Shown here: piece by piece, positions 36,605 to 44,657 of the stretch
How the letters are laid out: each line of letters opens with the position of its first letter
How positions within the stretch are numbered: position 1 is the first letter of the stretch
Assembly (NCBI GenBank): GCA_020049415.1
Contig: JAIFKV010000013.1
Span: 1 to 46,905, forward strand
Origin: Betaproteobacteria bacterium
Lineage (GTDB): Bacteria > Pseudomonadota > Gammaproteobacteria > Burkholderiales > Thiobacillaceae
Reading direction: 5' to 3'
DNA: 46,905 bases
Notes under the pieces: model-generated
Seen by the model: the letters and a program-made list of their open reading frames with translations, nothing else
The model's database searches: none
Told to the model about the DNA's origin: nothing
Position numbers and translations under genes: made by a program

Positions 36605-38011
36605 CTAGCGATGGCGAACGCGCAAGCGCCTATCCACGAACTTCACCAGCGCAGCGCGCTCCGGCTGACTCATCTTCAATACACGATCCCGGCTGGTTTC
36701 GGCTTCACCACCATGCCACAAAACCGCTTCCAGCACGCCGCGCGCACGGCCGTCGTGGAGCAAACGCTGATGGTTGTTGACCTCCTTGATCAAGCCGACA
36801 CCCCACAGCGGCGGCGTCTTCCATTGGCGTCCATTCGCCAGCCCGTCGGGTCGGCCATCGGCCAGCGCGTCGCCCATGTCATGCAGCAGCAGGTCGGTGT
36901 AGGGCCAAATGCGTTGACCATTCAACGCGGTACTGCTGAATTGTGGGTTCGGGCTGGCTTGAGTGACGTAGCTCGGCCGATGGCAGGTGCTGCATTGCGC
37001 CTCGGCGAACAGCTTCTGGCCGCGCAGCACTTCCGCGTCGTTGGGGGCGCGGCGGGCGGGCGGAGCCAAGGTGGCTTGATAGAACACTACATCGCCCAAG
37101 GTTTTGTCATCGATCTCCGGCGCTTTGCCTTGCCCACCGCGCGGGGCAGCAACGCAATCGGTTTGCGCGCGGGTGCAGGTTTCATCCGGGAAGACGCTGG
37201 AGGTGATGCCGATATCGCCCTGAAACGCGCCGGCAGTCTGGTGCGCGATGGTCGCGACGTTGGCTTTCCAGCCGAAGCGGCCTGGCAGCATCTTGCCGGC
37301 GGGGGCATCCCAGACCCGGTTGATCATGCCTTTGATCGGGCCTTTTTCCGCCGCTTGTTGACGTGCGTTGCGCTCCAGTTCAGCTTCGTCGATGGCTTCC
37401 AGCATGCCGACGCCAATGAGCTGTGGCGCGATGCGCGGGCTGACCAGTACCTCATTCGCCAGCGGACCGTAGCCAAGTTCGTGCAAGCTGTAGCTCGGTT
37501 GCAGCAGCGTATAGGCGGCGCCGTCGGCGAAGTTGCCATGCAGTTCGGTATAGGCGATATCGACCTTGCCTTCCGCTTTGACGCCCTGCACGGCAGCATT
37601 GTTGAATTGGTCACCGTAAGTCGGTTCCGGCATTACGCCGCCGTGTGCGCCAAGGCCCGAGATCGACAGTCGTATCAGCAGACCGACCGGCTGCTGTCCC
37701 ACCGCCGGCGGCGCGCCACGCCCATCGTTGACGTGGCAACCGCCGCAGGAACGGGCGATGAAATGCGGCCCGAGCCCGTCGCGTGCCTTGGTCGAGGCGG
37801 GCGCTTGCACCCAGTTGCGTTTGAAGAACGAGTTGCCAATGACAAAACGGGATTGTTCGGCGTCGGTCAGGTTGGCGGCGGGAAACGAGAAGGCGTTGCG
37901 GCCGGTGGCGAAGACAGTGGTGTTGCCACCCGTTGTTTCGCCGAGCAGGTCGTCTGCGGCCTGGGCAAGACTGGAAAGCAGGACGAGAGGGACAAGTATT
38001 TTTGGGTGCAT
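36605..38011 (-). CDS. dihaem oxidoreductase (DHOR family, c-type)
   Basis: A 468-aa periplasmic protein with a signal peptide (about 1-18) and two haem-c motifs, CGGCH (near 90) and CSTCH (near 340). Family motifs include FIARSCGGCHVNDGRG, GRFGWKANVATIAHQTAGAF and TPPLWGVGLI. DHOR proteins are found beside imelysins and DUF1513 in iron-regulated clusters; the substrate is not established. Confidence 0.9.
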   Translation of the reverse strand: MHPKILVPLVLLSSLAQAADDLLGETTGGNTTVFATGRNAFSFPAANLTDAEQSRFVIGNSFFKRNWVQAPASTKARDGLGPHFIARSCGGCHVNDGRGAPPAVGQQPVGLLIRLSISGLGAHGGVMPEPTYGDQFNNAAVQGVKAEGKVDIAYTELHGNFADGAAYTLLQPSYSLHELGYGPLANEVLVSPRIAPQLIGVGMLEAIDEAELERNARQQAAEKGPIKGMINRVWDAPAGKMLPGRFGWKANVATIAHQTAGAFQGDIGITSSVFPDETCTRAQTDCVAAPRGGQGKAPEIDDKTLGDVVFYQATLAPPARRAPNDAEVLRGQKLFAEAQCSTCHRPSYVTQASPNPQFSSTALNGQRIWPYTDLLLHDMGDALADGRPDGLANGRQWKTPPLWGVGLIKEVNNHQRLLHDGRARGVLEAVLWHGGEAETSRDRVLKMSQPERAALVKFVDRRLRVRHR

Positions 38012-38083
38012 GGTTTGGTGTTTTGGCTGGCTATGGGCTGGCTAAAGTTGGCTGTGCCGGGCGCGGCACAGCCAACGGCTTCA

Positions 38084-39238
38084 TCAAGGCTGCACCAGCG
38101 TCAACTTGCTGATGCCAACGGCATTCGCTGCGGCGACCAGATCCTTGCTCTGCTGCACCAGGCTGTTGACGGTGGCCTGGATGCGTTGGCGGCTGGGGGC
38201 GTCCTTGGCGCCGACAATTTCGCGGTCGAATGGCGCCTGGATGGCGTTGGCTTTGGCGACCGAGTTGGCGATCTGAGCACTGGTGCGCGCGGCCAGCGCG
38301 GCATCTTTTGCGGCGACCAGATCACGCGGCGCGGGGCCTTGCAGCAGGCTGCCGTCGGCGCGTTTGTAGCGACCGAGCCAGACATTCTCGATGCCGATGG
38401 CGTTGAGTGCGGCATCGCGGTGGGTGTTGTCGGAGAAGCAGGAGTGCTCGTCTTCTTGATCCTGGCTGTTGAGCGCGACTTCCAGCCGCTCGCCGGCCAG
38501 TTCGCCCCGCGATAGCGAACCCATGGCGACGAATATCTTGCGCAAGGATTCGTTGCCTTCACCCTCGAAGCGGGCGCGGTAATTCAGTTTGCTGCCGGGA
38601 CGCCAGGCGGTGACGAGCGAATTCAGATCGTCGATCAGCAATTCGGTGACCACGCTGAGGTACTGACGTCGGCGGTCGGCGTTGGGGGCTTTGCCATCAA
38701 CGAAGTCGCTGAAGGCCCGATTGCCGGGGCCGCTTTCGCTCAGATCCTGGCCCCACAACAAGAATTCGATGGCGTGATAGCCCGTGGCGATGTTCTCTTC
38801 GCCACCGCGTTCGTTCTGCCCGGAGATCGCTTCTTTGGTGATGGCGAAGGCGCGGTCGTTGATCAGGCCGCTGGTCGAATCCTCCGCTACTGAATCAACA
38901 AAGGATTCGTCCATCGGCCAGGCGTTGAGCCGGCCTTCCGGGCCATCCTCGTCATCGATCGGGCCGCCGTAGAAACGGAACGCTTCGGTGGTGCCGTAGA
39001 ACTCGCGCGCATTGCGCCAGGCCTGCTGCGCCGCTTGCTGGGTTGCCGAATTCGGGCTGGTGAGGAAGGCGCTGATCGCGCTTTGCAACAGCTTGGCGGC
39101 GTTCAGGGTGTCTTCGTAGTTGGCATGCACCAGATTGGCGTAGTGTTTGACCGCCGGCGTGACATCAAGCTCGGCGGAGAGGGCGGGGTGTGAACCCAAT
39201 GCAGCAGCCAGGGCGAGGAAGAGGATCCGTTTTTTCAT
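38084..39238 (-). CDS. imelysin family protein (M75)
   Basis: A 384-aa periplasmic or outer-membrane-associated protein with a signal peptide (MKKRILFLALAAALGSHPALSA). The imelysin motif GxHxxE is present in GYHAIEFLLWGQD. AAGGAAAG lies at good distance before the ATG at 39238; an in-frame extension to 39313 is not signal-peptide-like. Imelysins such as IcmP and EfeO-like proteins bind iron or haem rather than being proven peptidases. Confidence 0.93.
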   Translation of the reverse strand: MKKRILFLALAAALGSHPALSAELDVTPAVKHYANLVHANYEDTLNAAKLLQSAISAFLTSPNSATQQAAQQAWRNAREFYGTTEAFRFYGGPIDDEDGPEGRLNAWPMDESFVDSVAEDSTSGLINDRAFAITKEAISGQNERGGEENIATGYHAIEFLLWGQDLSESGPGNRAFSDFVDGKAPNADRRRQYLSVVTELLIDDLNSLVTAWRPGSKLNYRARFEGEGNESLRKIFVAMGSLSRGELAGERLEVALNSQDQEDEHSCFSDNTHRDAALNAIGIENVWLGRYKRADGSLLQGPAPRDLVAAKDAALAARTSAQIANSVAKANAIQAPFDREIVGAKDAPSRQRIQATVNSLVQQSKDLVAAANAVGISKLTLVQP

Positions 39239-39267
39239 GGTTTGGGCTTTCCTTAAAAGAGGGGAAT

Positions 39268-39435
39268 TCATGCTGTCAAAATCAATTTGCCGGAATGGGT
39301 GATGCGCAGCCAATACTCACGGCCCGCGTGAATGATCAAGATGACTTTGCCGCCTTGAAACAAGTCACCGGACTGGTAACTGGGTGGCGTCTTCGGCAAC
39401 GTCGCGGTGGATTCGTAAGTTGGGGTTGGGGGCAT
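39268..39435 (-). CDS. hemP: HemP family haemin uptake protein (copy 1)
   Basis: A 55-aa protein ending GREYWLRITHSGKLILTA, the HemP signature (G-x-Y-x-LR-T---KLILTK). The ATG at 39435 lies 10 bp after the DUF2325 stop; the GTG at 39477 would overlap that gene. HemP proteins are small Fur-controlled factors for haem uptake gene expression. Confidence 0.88.
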   Translation of the reverse strand: MPPTPTYESTATLPKTPPSYQSGDLFQGGKVILIIHAGREYWLRITHSGKLILTA

Positions 39436-39445
39436 GTCGGCAGAC

Positions 39446-40771
39446 TCAAATCTGGGTTTGAATGTCGGCACGGCCACTTGCCAGCCGGGTCAGCGCGGCG
39501 GCAAAACCGGCGACGCCGGAACTGCGAGTCAGCACACAGGGTTTGCCGTTTTGCTTACAGTGTTTCTTCAGTTGGTAATAAGCCAGATGGCCGACGCAAT
39601 CGGTCGGGCAGATCACCGCGTCGGAGGCGTTGAGCAGGTCCGGCAACCGCGCCAGCGTTTCTTCCTTGCCGCCATCGTGATGAATCAGGCGTACGCCAAG
39701 CCGCTCCGCCAGCACCCGGTATTGCGGCAACAGCGGGGTACGTCCGCCAACGCAGAGCACACAGCGGCCGCGCAGGCTGCCGGGGCAGGCGGCGCAATCG
39801 CCATTGCAACTAGCGGCCGGGGTGTCCTCGGCGGTCCACAGTTGTTCCAGCGCATCGCGTTGTTCTTGCAGTTCGTCACGCTCGCGGCTCAGTCGTGTTT
39901 TTTCAACCCGGAGTGCGCCGACTTTGTGTTCCAGCGCCTGCATGCGCGTCTCGGCTTCTCGCGCCCGCGCCGCTTGCGCTTGCGCCAGCAGCAATTGACG
40001 ACCGATAGCGATCATCGCCTGGCCCGATTCCAGTTCGCGGACCCGCTTCAGTAAAGGTTCCAGACAGGCGGTCTGGTCTTTTTCCGCCGCCAGCGCCTGA
40101 CGTAAGGCAGTGATCTGTTCTCTTTGCCGACGCAGTTCTTCGCTCAGGCGGTTGTTTTCATCGGCCGTCTCGTCACGTTGTCGTTGCAGCCATTCCAGCC
40201 GGCGCAAGTCGGCCGCCTGGCCGGCGCCAATCTGGTGGCTGAGCATGTGAACATCACCATAAACCTGATTTCGCGTCTCCCGGCTGGCGGCTTTATGGGT
40301 GAGCGTGGCCCACATCGCGCCGGCAACTTCGCCGCGTTCCAGGGCTTCTTTCCACCGTGCAAGCACTTCCGTGTCGGTCTTTGCTCGCTGGAATAGAGTG
40401 ATGGCGAGGCCATGCTTTTTCTCCAGCATGCGCTGCATGGCTTCAGCGGCCTGGTTGCGCGAGCAAGACAAGGAAACCGCCTCGACATGTAGCCGATAGG
40501 AATCGGTCGGCGCGCCGGTGAAACCGGATTTCCGCGCGATCCGAGCCAGTTCATCCAGACTCAGGCAGGTGCCTATGAGCGGACAGTGATGCTTTTCTTC
40601 CAGCTCCCACAGCTTCGGCCGACGGCTGGCGGGCAAGGCATTCGCCTTTGTCGTCTGGTGTACCGTTGCTTGAGCAAGGACGGCGGATTGCTCCAGCGTG
40701 GGCGCGGCGACGACGCCTGCGCGTTCGAACAATCCAGCCAGTAAGCGCTTGTTGTCGCAACGATCACACAT
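39446..40771 (-). CDS. DUF2325 protein with long coiled coil
   Basis: A 441-aa cytoplasmic protein. The N-terminal region has Cys and His residues (MCDRCDNKR; HHCPLIGTC), the middle (about 185-325) is coiled coil, and the C-terminal DUF2325 domain reads VLCVGGRTPLLPQYRVLAE, HHDGGKEETLARLPDLL and AVICPTDCVGHLAYYQLKK. A Cys cluster (CNGDCAACPG..CVLC) precedes that domain, suggesting metal or redox sensing (inference). It overlaps the preceding small gene by 8 bp and precedes hemP. Confidence 0.85.
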   Translation of the reverse strand: MCDRCDNKRLLAGLFERAGVVAAPTLEQSAVLAQATVHQTTKANALPASRRPKLWELEEKHHCPLIGTCLSLDELARIARKSGFTGAPTDSYRLHVEAVSLSCSRNQAAEAMQRMLEKKHGLAITLFQRAKTDTEVLARWKEALERGEVAGAMWATLTHKAASRETRNQVYGDVHMLSHQIGAGQAADLRRLEWLQRQRDETADENNRLSEELRRQREQITALRQALAAEKDQTACLEPLLKRVRELESGQAMIAIGRQLLLAQAQAARAREAETRMQALEHKVGALRVEKTRLSRERDELQEQRDALEQLWTAEDTPAASCNGDCAACPGSLRGRCVLCVGGRTPLLPQYRVLAERLGVRLIHHDGGKEETLARLPDLLNASDAVICPTDCVGHLAYYQLKKHCKQNGKPCVLTRSSGVAGFAAALTRLASGRADIQTQI

Positions 40772-40955
40772 GGCCGGCCGCCAGTTCTTCGCTCATCCGA
40801 CCACATAGTTCGCGGGTTTCCGAGTCCAACTCCGACTGTTCCGCCAGTAAGTCCAGCAGTCGCGATGCCTGATGCGCGGCGCGGCCGCATCCGGTAAGAG
40901 TGTGGCGCATCAACTGGTCGAGTGCGCCGGTGAGCAGAGCGGTGTTGTGATCCAT
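40764..40955 (-). CDS. small helical protein upstream of DUF2325
   Basis: A 63-aa soluble helical protein (MDHNTALLTGALDQLMRH...EELAAGHV) with AGGAG well placed before its ATG and an 8-bp overlap with the DUF2325 gene. The tight coupling supports it as a real gene; no family is recognised. Confidence 0.7.
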   Translation of the reverse strand: MDHNTALLTGALDQLMRHTLTGCGRAAHQASRLLDLLAEQSELDSETRELCGRMSEELAAGHV

Positions 40956-40979
40956 GATGGACTCCTGGTTGGCGTTGAA

Positions 40980-42356
40980 TCAGTAAGAAAGTTTGGCCCG
41001 CAGACCCACCACGATGATGTTATCCGCCGTCGAATCTCCGGCCGGGCGGGAAATCCACTGCACGCTGGGTGAAAGCTGGAACGGGTCGTTGGCCTGCCAG
41101 GCGTAGAACAGTTCGTAGATCTTTTCGCTGCCGGAGCCGTTTCCTGCATTGCGATATTCGGAACTGGTCGACAACGCGCCATAGGCAAGGCCGATGCGAT
41201 CGCCTGCTCGACCCCAGGCGCCGCCATCGATCTGAGCGCCCAGCGTGTAGGCGCGATCAAAGTTCAGATTGCCTTTGGAAGAGTCGCCATAACGGGCGAA
41301 CAGCGTGGTGTGCGAAGTGACCTGCTGATCGAGTGAAATTCCCCAGCCGGCGTGCTTTTCCTCGCCGGTGTTGATTTGATCCTCGGAACGTGCGTTGTTC
41401 CAGGCATAGATTCGATACGTGCCATCCAGGCCGGGCCAGGTCTTGCCGGCATATTCCAGTTGCGCGATGGTCAGCGGCTTGCTGAAGGTATCCAGATAAT
41501 CCGCACCGGCGCTTATGCCAGAGCTCGCGCCGAACACGCCGAGCGAAGCGGTGATGTTGTTGCCGCCGTTGACGTCGCTGACATAGGCCACGCGCAGACC
41601 CGGGCTGGCGCCATGCGAGCCGACGCCGATGTCGCCGCCGGCATCGAGCAGCGGGTTGTGCACGAAGGCCAGATTCATCAAACCTTCCGATTCGTCATCG
41701 GCAATGTTGTTGCCGTCAAAGAAACCGAACGGATCGATCTTGCCAGCGGTCAATTCGATTCGGCCCAGGTTGCCGCTGGCAGCGCCGACCGGAATGTCGA
41801 GCTGATACCAGGCCTGCATCAGTACCGGGCTGGCCTGGTTGCCGAACACCGTGGCGTTGGCGGTAGCAAAAGTCCCCGGCGGTGTGGACGCACCATCAAC
41901 ACCGTCACCATCACCAGCGCGGAAATGGGCAAAAATCCTGCCTTCGGCCGGGCCGATTGAACCGCCCGGCAACTCGACTTCGACATCGGCGCGGGTGCTC
42001 AACTCTGTTGCGGAAACCGTACCGCCCTTGGCTTGTTGCGCCACCATGATCAGGCTGGCGCCCACGCTGACACCTTCAAATTTATCCAGCGGGTCTGGCT
42101 TCCTGGTCAGCGCCAGAACTTCATTTTCCACCTCGTCCAGACGTGCGCCGACCACTTCGGGCAGTTTGGCCGGCTCGGCCAGACGCCGCTCCAGTTCGGC
42201 ATTGCGCGCTTCAAGGCGACTCAGGCGTTCCTGCATGGCTTGCAGTAGATATGCCACGTCGACGGCGGCGGGCTGGGTTGTTTCGGTGGCAACGGCGGGG
42301 CTGGCGGCAAGGCTTGCAACAACCGCCAACAAAGGCAGGGCGCGGGGATTGCGCAT
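40980..42356 (-). CDS. outer-membrane porin, OprB-like, with N-terminal coiled coil
   Basis: A 458-aa protein with a signal peptide ending near AVATE, a short coiled coil (about 33-62, LLQAMQERLSRLEARNAELERRL) and a beta-rich body with many aromatic-girdle strands, ending in KLSY, a typical C-terminal beta-signal. It resembles carbohydrate-selective OprB-type and cyanobacterial iron-uptake-type porins. Position in the haem/iron run suggests an iron-linked role, but substrate is unknown. Confidence 0.75.
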   Translation of the reverse strand: MRNPRALPLLAVVASLAASPAVATETTQPAAVDVAYLLQAMQERLSRLEARNAELERRLAEPAKLPEVVGARLDEVENEVLALTRKPDPLDKFEGVSVGASLIMVAQQAKGGTVSATELSTRADVEVELPGGSIGPAEGRIFAHFRAGDGDGVDGASTPPGTFATANATVFGNQASPVLMQAWYQLDIPVGAASGNLGRIELTAGKIDPFGFFDGNNIADDESEGLMNLAFVHNPLLDAGGDIGVGSHGASPGLRVAYVSDVNGGNNITASLGVFGASSGISAGADYLDTFSKPLTIAQLEYAGKTWPGLDGTYRIYAWNNARSEDQINTGEEKHAGWGISLDQQVTSHTTLFARYGDSSKGNLNFDRAYTLGAQIDGGAWGRAGDRIGLAYGALSTSSEYRNAGNGSGSEKIYELFYAWQANDPFQLSPSVQWISRPAGDSTADNIIVVGLRAKLSY

Positions 42357-42377
42357 GGGACGACTCCATTCAGTTTG

Positions 42378-42492
42378 CTAGGAGCCTGTCGTGCTTTCGC
42401 CTCGTCGGTTGCAAAGTCCCCGGGGGAGCGGGAAATCGACCACGCCGAGGCCGATTTTCGCTATCGACGACAAAAGTCCGACAGGTTCCTGG
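42378..42492. repeat. 115-bp element with terminal inverted repeats between hemP and the porin gene
   Basis: CTAGGAGCCTGTCG (42378-42391) faces CGACAGGTTCCTGG (42479-42492); AGGAgCCTGTCG pairs with CGACAGGtTCCT with one mismatch. No coding frame is inside. It looks like a small non-autonomous or REP-type element and differs in sequence from the mre elements. Confidence 0.65.
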
Positions 42493-42554
42493 TCATGTCT
42501 GGCTGGCTACTGGGGTCGCTGGAATCGCCCTTTGGCTGGCTGCGGTTTGGGAAT

Positions 42555-42719
42555 TTATTTGGTCAAGATCAACTTGCCGTTCCTGGTCAAGCTCAGTCGG
42601 TAACGTTCACCGCGATGCTCAATCACCAGTTCGCGCCGGTCGCGTAACAATTCGGCAGCGTTGATGACCCCCGTCGGCGGGGTTTGGGCAACAGGCTTGG
42701 GAAGGTTGTTTTGATGCAT
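42555..42719 (-). CDS. hemP: HemP family haemin uptake protein (copy 2)
   Basis: A 54-aa protein ending GERYRLSLTRNGKLILTK, the full HemP signature. The ATG at 42719 (MHQNNLPKP) is chosen; the frame upstream to 42821 passes through the Fur-like site. First gene of the iron run. It and the copy at 39268 differ clearly outside the signature. Confidence 0.88.
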   Translation of the reverse strand: MHQNNLPKPVAQTPPTGVINAAELLRDRRELVIEHRGERYRLSLTRNGKLILTK

Positions 42720-42749
42720 GGGATGGATGCTACATGAGATCCGTTCGCA

Positions 42750-42768
42750 AATGCAATCGGTTCTCATT
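42750..42768. promoter_or_regulatory. candidate Fur box upstream of hemP
   Basis: Read on the minus strand, AATGAGAACCGATTGCATT agrees with the 19-bp Fur pattern AATGATAATCATTATCATT at 13 of 19 positions and keeps the outer AATG/CATT symmetry. It is 31 bp from the hemP start, the expected place for iron repression. Confidence 0.5.
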
Positions 42769-42849
42769 TGAATATCAAGATTTTCTCGATGCTCAGACTC
42801 GGGCACACTGTCGACCTTCAAGCTTTTTACTTTCTTGAGCCATCAAACG

Positions 42850-43701
42850 ATGAAATTCAGCCCTGAATCCTTCCGCGCCTGGGAGCACAAAAAGATCACC
42901 CTGCTGGGTATGTCCGGTGTCGGAAAAACCTACATTTCCAGCCTGCTGCGCCGCCATGACTGGTTCCACTTCTCCGGCGATTACCGCATCGGCACGCGCT
43001 ATCTGGACGAACCCATCCTCGATTTGATCAAGCAGCAAGCGATGCAGGTGCCGTTCCTGCGCGAGTTGCTGCGCAACGACTGGATCGACATTCGCAACAA
43101 CATCAAGATTCAAGACCTGGGTCCAGTGCTTTCTTTTGTCGGCAAGCTCGGCGATCCGAATTTCTCCGGCTTGTCATTGCCGGAATTCAGCCGCCGCCAG
43201 GCGATGTATCGCGAGGCCGAAATCGCCGCCATGAAGGATGTGCCCGAGTTCATCCGTAAAGCGCAGGAAATCTACGGTTACGACCATTTTGTAAATGACG
43301 TCGGCGGCAGTCTGTGTGAACTGGAAGACGATTCCGTGATCGATCTGCTGGCCGAGCACACGCTGATTCTCTACATCAAGGTCACCACCAAAGACGAGGA
43401 AGAGACCCTGATTCGCCGCGCCCAGTCTGACCCCAAGCCGCTGTATTACCGACCCGCATTCTTGAGCGAAAACCTGCCCATTTATATGGCGGAAAAAAAC
43501 CTTGAGTTTGTTGCCCAAGTCGAGCCTAACGATTTCACGCGCTGGGTTTTCCCGCGCCTGTTCCACTCGCGCGTACCGCGCTACGAAGCCATCGCCGGCC
43601 CGCATGGTTATACCGTCACCTCCCAGGAAGTGGCGCAGGTCAAAAATCAGGCAGACTTTCTGGCGCTGGTAGAAACCGCCATCGCTCGCACGCCGCGCTA
43701 A
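42850..43701 (+). CDS. conserved P-loop ATPase of unknown role
   Basis: A 283-aa cytoplasmic protein with a Walker A motif GMSGVGKT at residues 20-27. The rest has no domain I can name; possible nucleotide-binding features include FVNDVGGSLCEL and LILYIKVTTKDEEE. An ATG at 42850 is preferred to a TTG five codons earlier. It is followed after 21 bp by the psiE-like gene, so they may be co-transcribed. Confidence 0.75.
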   Translation: MKFSPESFRAWEHKKITLLGMSGVGKTYISSLLRRHDWFHFSGDYRIGTRYLDEPILDLIKQQAMQVPFLRELLRNDWIDIRNNIKIQDLGPVLSFVGKLGDPNFSGLSLPEFSRRQAMYREAEIAAMKDVPEFIRKAQEIYGYDHFVNDVGGSLCELEDDSVIDLLAEHTLILYIKVTTKDEEETLIRRAQSDPKPLYYRPAFLSENLPIYMAEKNLEFVAQVEPNDFTRWVFPRLFHSRVPRYEAIAGPHGYTVTSQEVAQVKNQADFLALVETAIARTPR

Positions 43702-43722
43702 ACCAATCCGGAGAAAATACCC

Positions 43723-44121
43723 ATGCGCCAGAACAAGTTCACCCATCACGCCATTTCTGTTCTCGGCATCATCGAATATATCGGCTTGGCGATCATCACC
43801 GTCGCCACCATCATCGCCGGCTATCACGAAGTCGGGGTCATGATCACGGCCGGCACCGTCAACCTGGGCGACCTGCTGTTGCTGTTCCTCTACCTGGAAA
43901 TTCTCGCCATGGTTGGCTTGTACTTTCAATCCGGTCGTTTACCGGTGCGCTTCCCGATCTACATCGCCATCGTCGCGCTATCCCGCTATCTGGTGCTGGA
44001 CATGAAGAACCTCGACGAATACCGCATCATGGGCGTTACCGCAGCAATACTGCTGCTGACCTTGGCGGTGCTGGCGATTCGCTACGGACATATTCGTTTC
44101 TCCTACGGCGATCACGAATAA
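43723..44121 (+). CDS. PsiE-family (phosphate-starvation-inducible) membrane protein
   Basis: A 132-aa protein with four membrane helices. The PsiE-like pattern is LGDLLLLFLYLEILAMVGLYF, PVRFPIYIAIVALSRYLVL and ILLLTLAVLAIRY. Function of the family is unknown beyond phosphate-starvation induction in E. coli. A terminator follows. Confidence 0.85.
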   Translation: MRQNKFTHHAISVLGIIEYIGLAIITVATIIAGYHEVGVMITAGTVNLGDLLLLFLYLEILAMVGLYFQSGRLPVRFPIYIAIVALSRYLVLDMKNLDEYRIMGVTAAILLLTLAVLAIRYGHIRFSYGDHE

Positions 44122-44142
44122 CCCGACAACCCGACCTACCCC

Positions 44143-44171
44143 GAAAACGCCCTGCTTGCCAGGGCGTTTTC
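44143..44171 (+). terminator. Rho-independent terminator after the psiE-like gene
   Basis: GAAAACGCCCTG and CAGGGCGTTTTC form a perfect 12-bp stem around CTTGC, 21 bp after the stop codon, ending in TTTTCT. Confidence 0.92.
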
Positions 44172-44249
44172 TATTGTGCTTAAGGCAAAGTGTTAGCCGG
44201 ACTGCCAAGCTGTGATGCGTGACTTCGACTGCGGAGCAATCTCAGGATT

Positions 44250-44489
44250 TCAGGCCTGATCATTGGGCCGCCCGTCCAGTCGCTTGATCTCGTCAACCCG
44301 CATGCTGTGCACCTGCTGCAACGGTGAATGGGCATCGCTGCTTTGCCTCGGTTGAACGCCGCACCTGCCGCTTCTGCAGCTTCCCGGGGCCGCCGCTTCT
44401 ATACCGTCTCGCCCCATGCTCCTCAGCAACAGATAGATTGCCACCACACACAGGGCAAGCAATGTGACGGCTACGAGAATCGCTAACAT
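44250..44489 (-). CDS. small single-pass membrane protein with Cys pair, divergent from chrB
   Basis: A 79-aa frame with one N-terminal membrane helix (MLAILVAVTLLALCVVAIYLLL), a short motif SCRSGRCG and a polar tail. GGAG at 7 bases before the ATG supports translation. No family is recognised. The 158 bp to chrB contain the chrB promoter and dyad. Confidence 0.55.
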   Translation of the reverse strand: MLAILVAVTLLALCVVAIYLLLRSMGRDGIEAAAPGSCRSGRCGVQPRQSSDAHSPLQQVHSMRVDEIKRLDGRPNDQA

Positions 44490-44584
44490 GAATTGGCTCC
44501 AGATTTGTTTGGCTTGAAATGTAGTAAATGTAGCTCAAGCGCTGTCGCGCAGTTGATCGGCTGCCGGCATCGCTCGGGTTGGAA

Positions 44585-44615
44585 TTGAACTTCAATTCAC
44601 ATTGATGACTATAAT
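44585..44615 (+). promoter_or_regulatory. putative chrB promoter
   Basis: TATAAT at 44610-44615 is preceded by TTGAAC at 44585-44590, a 19-bp spacing. The -10 overlaps the left arm of the dyad described next. Confidence 0.45.
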
Positions 44616-44657
44616 CTGTCACATATATTTCAATAAATGACATAGATATGACAGATT
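44613..44657 (+). promoter_or_regulatory. inverted repeat over the chrB start, possible operator
   Basis: AATCTGTCA (44613-44621) and TGACAGATT (44649-44657) are perfect 9-bp arms. The left arm overlaps the -10 and the right arm covers the chrB start codon, so binding would block both transcription and initiation. ChrB proteins are chromate-responsive regulators in some species, which makes autoregulation plausible. Confidence 0.5.

Noticed and set aside
36542-38515. 657-codon open frame antisense to the dihaem oxidoreductase and imelysin genes
   Set aside because: Both genes beneath have signal peptides and motifs (CxxCH, GxHxxE); the antisense translation has no domain.
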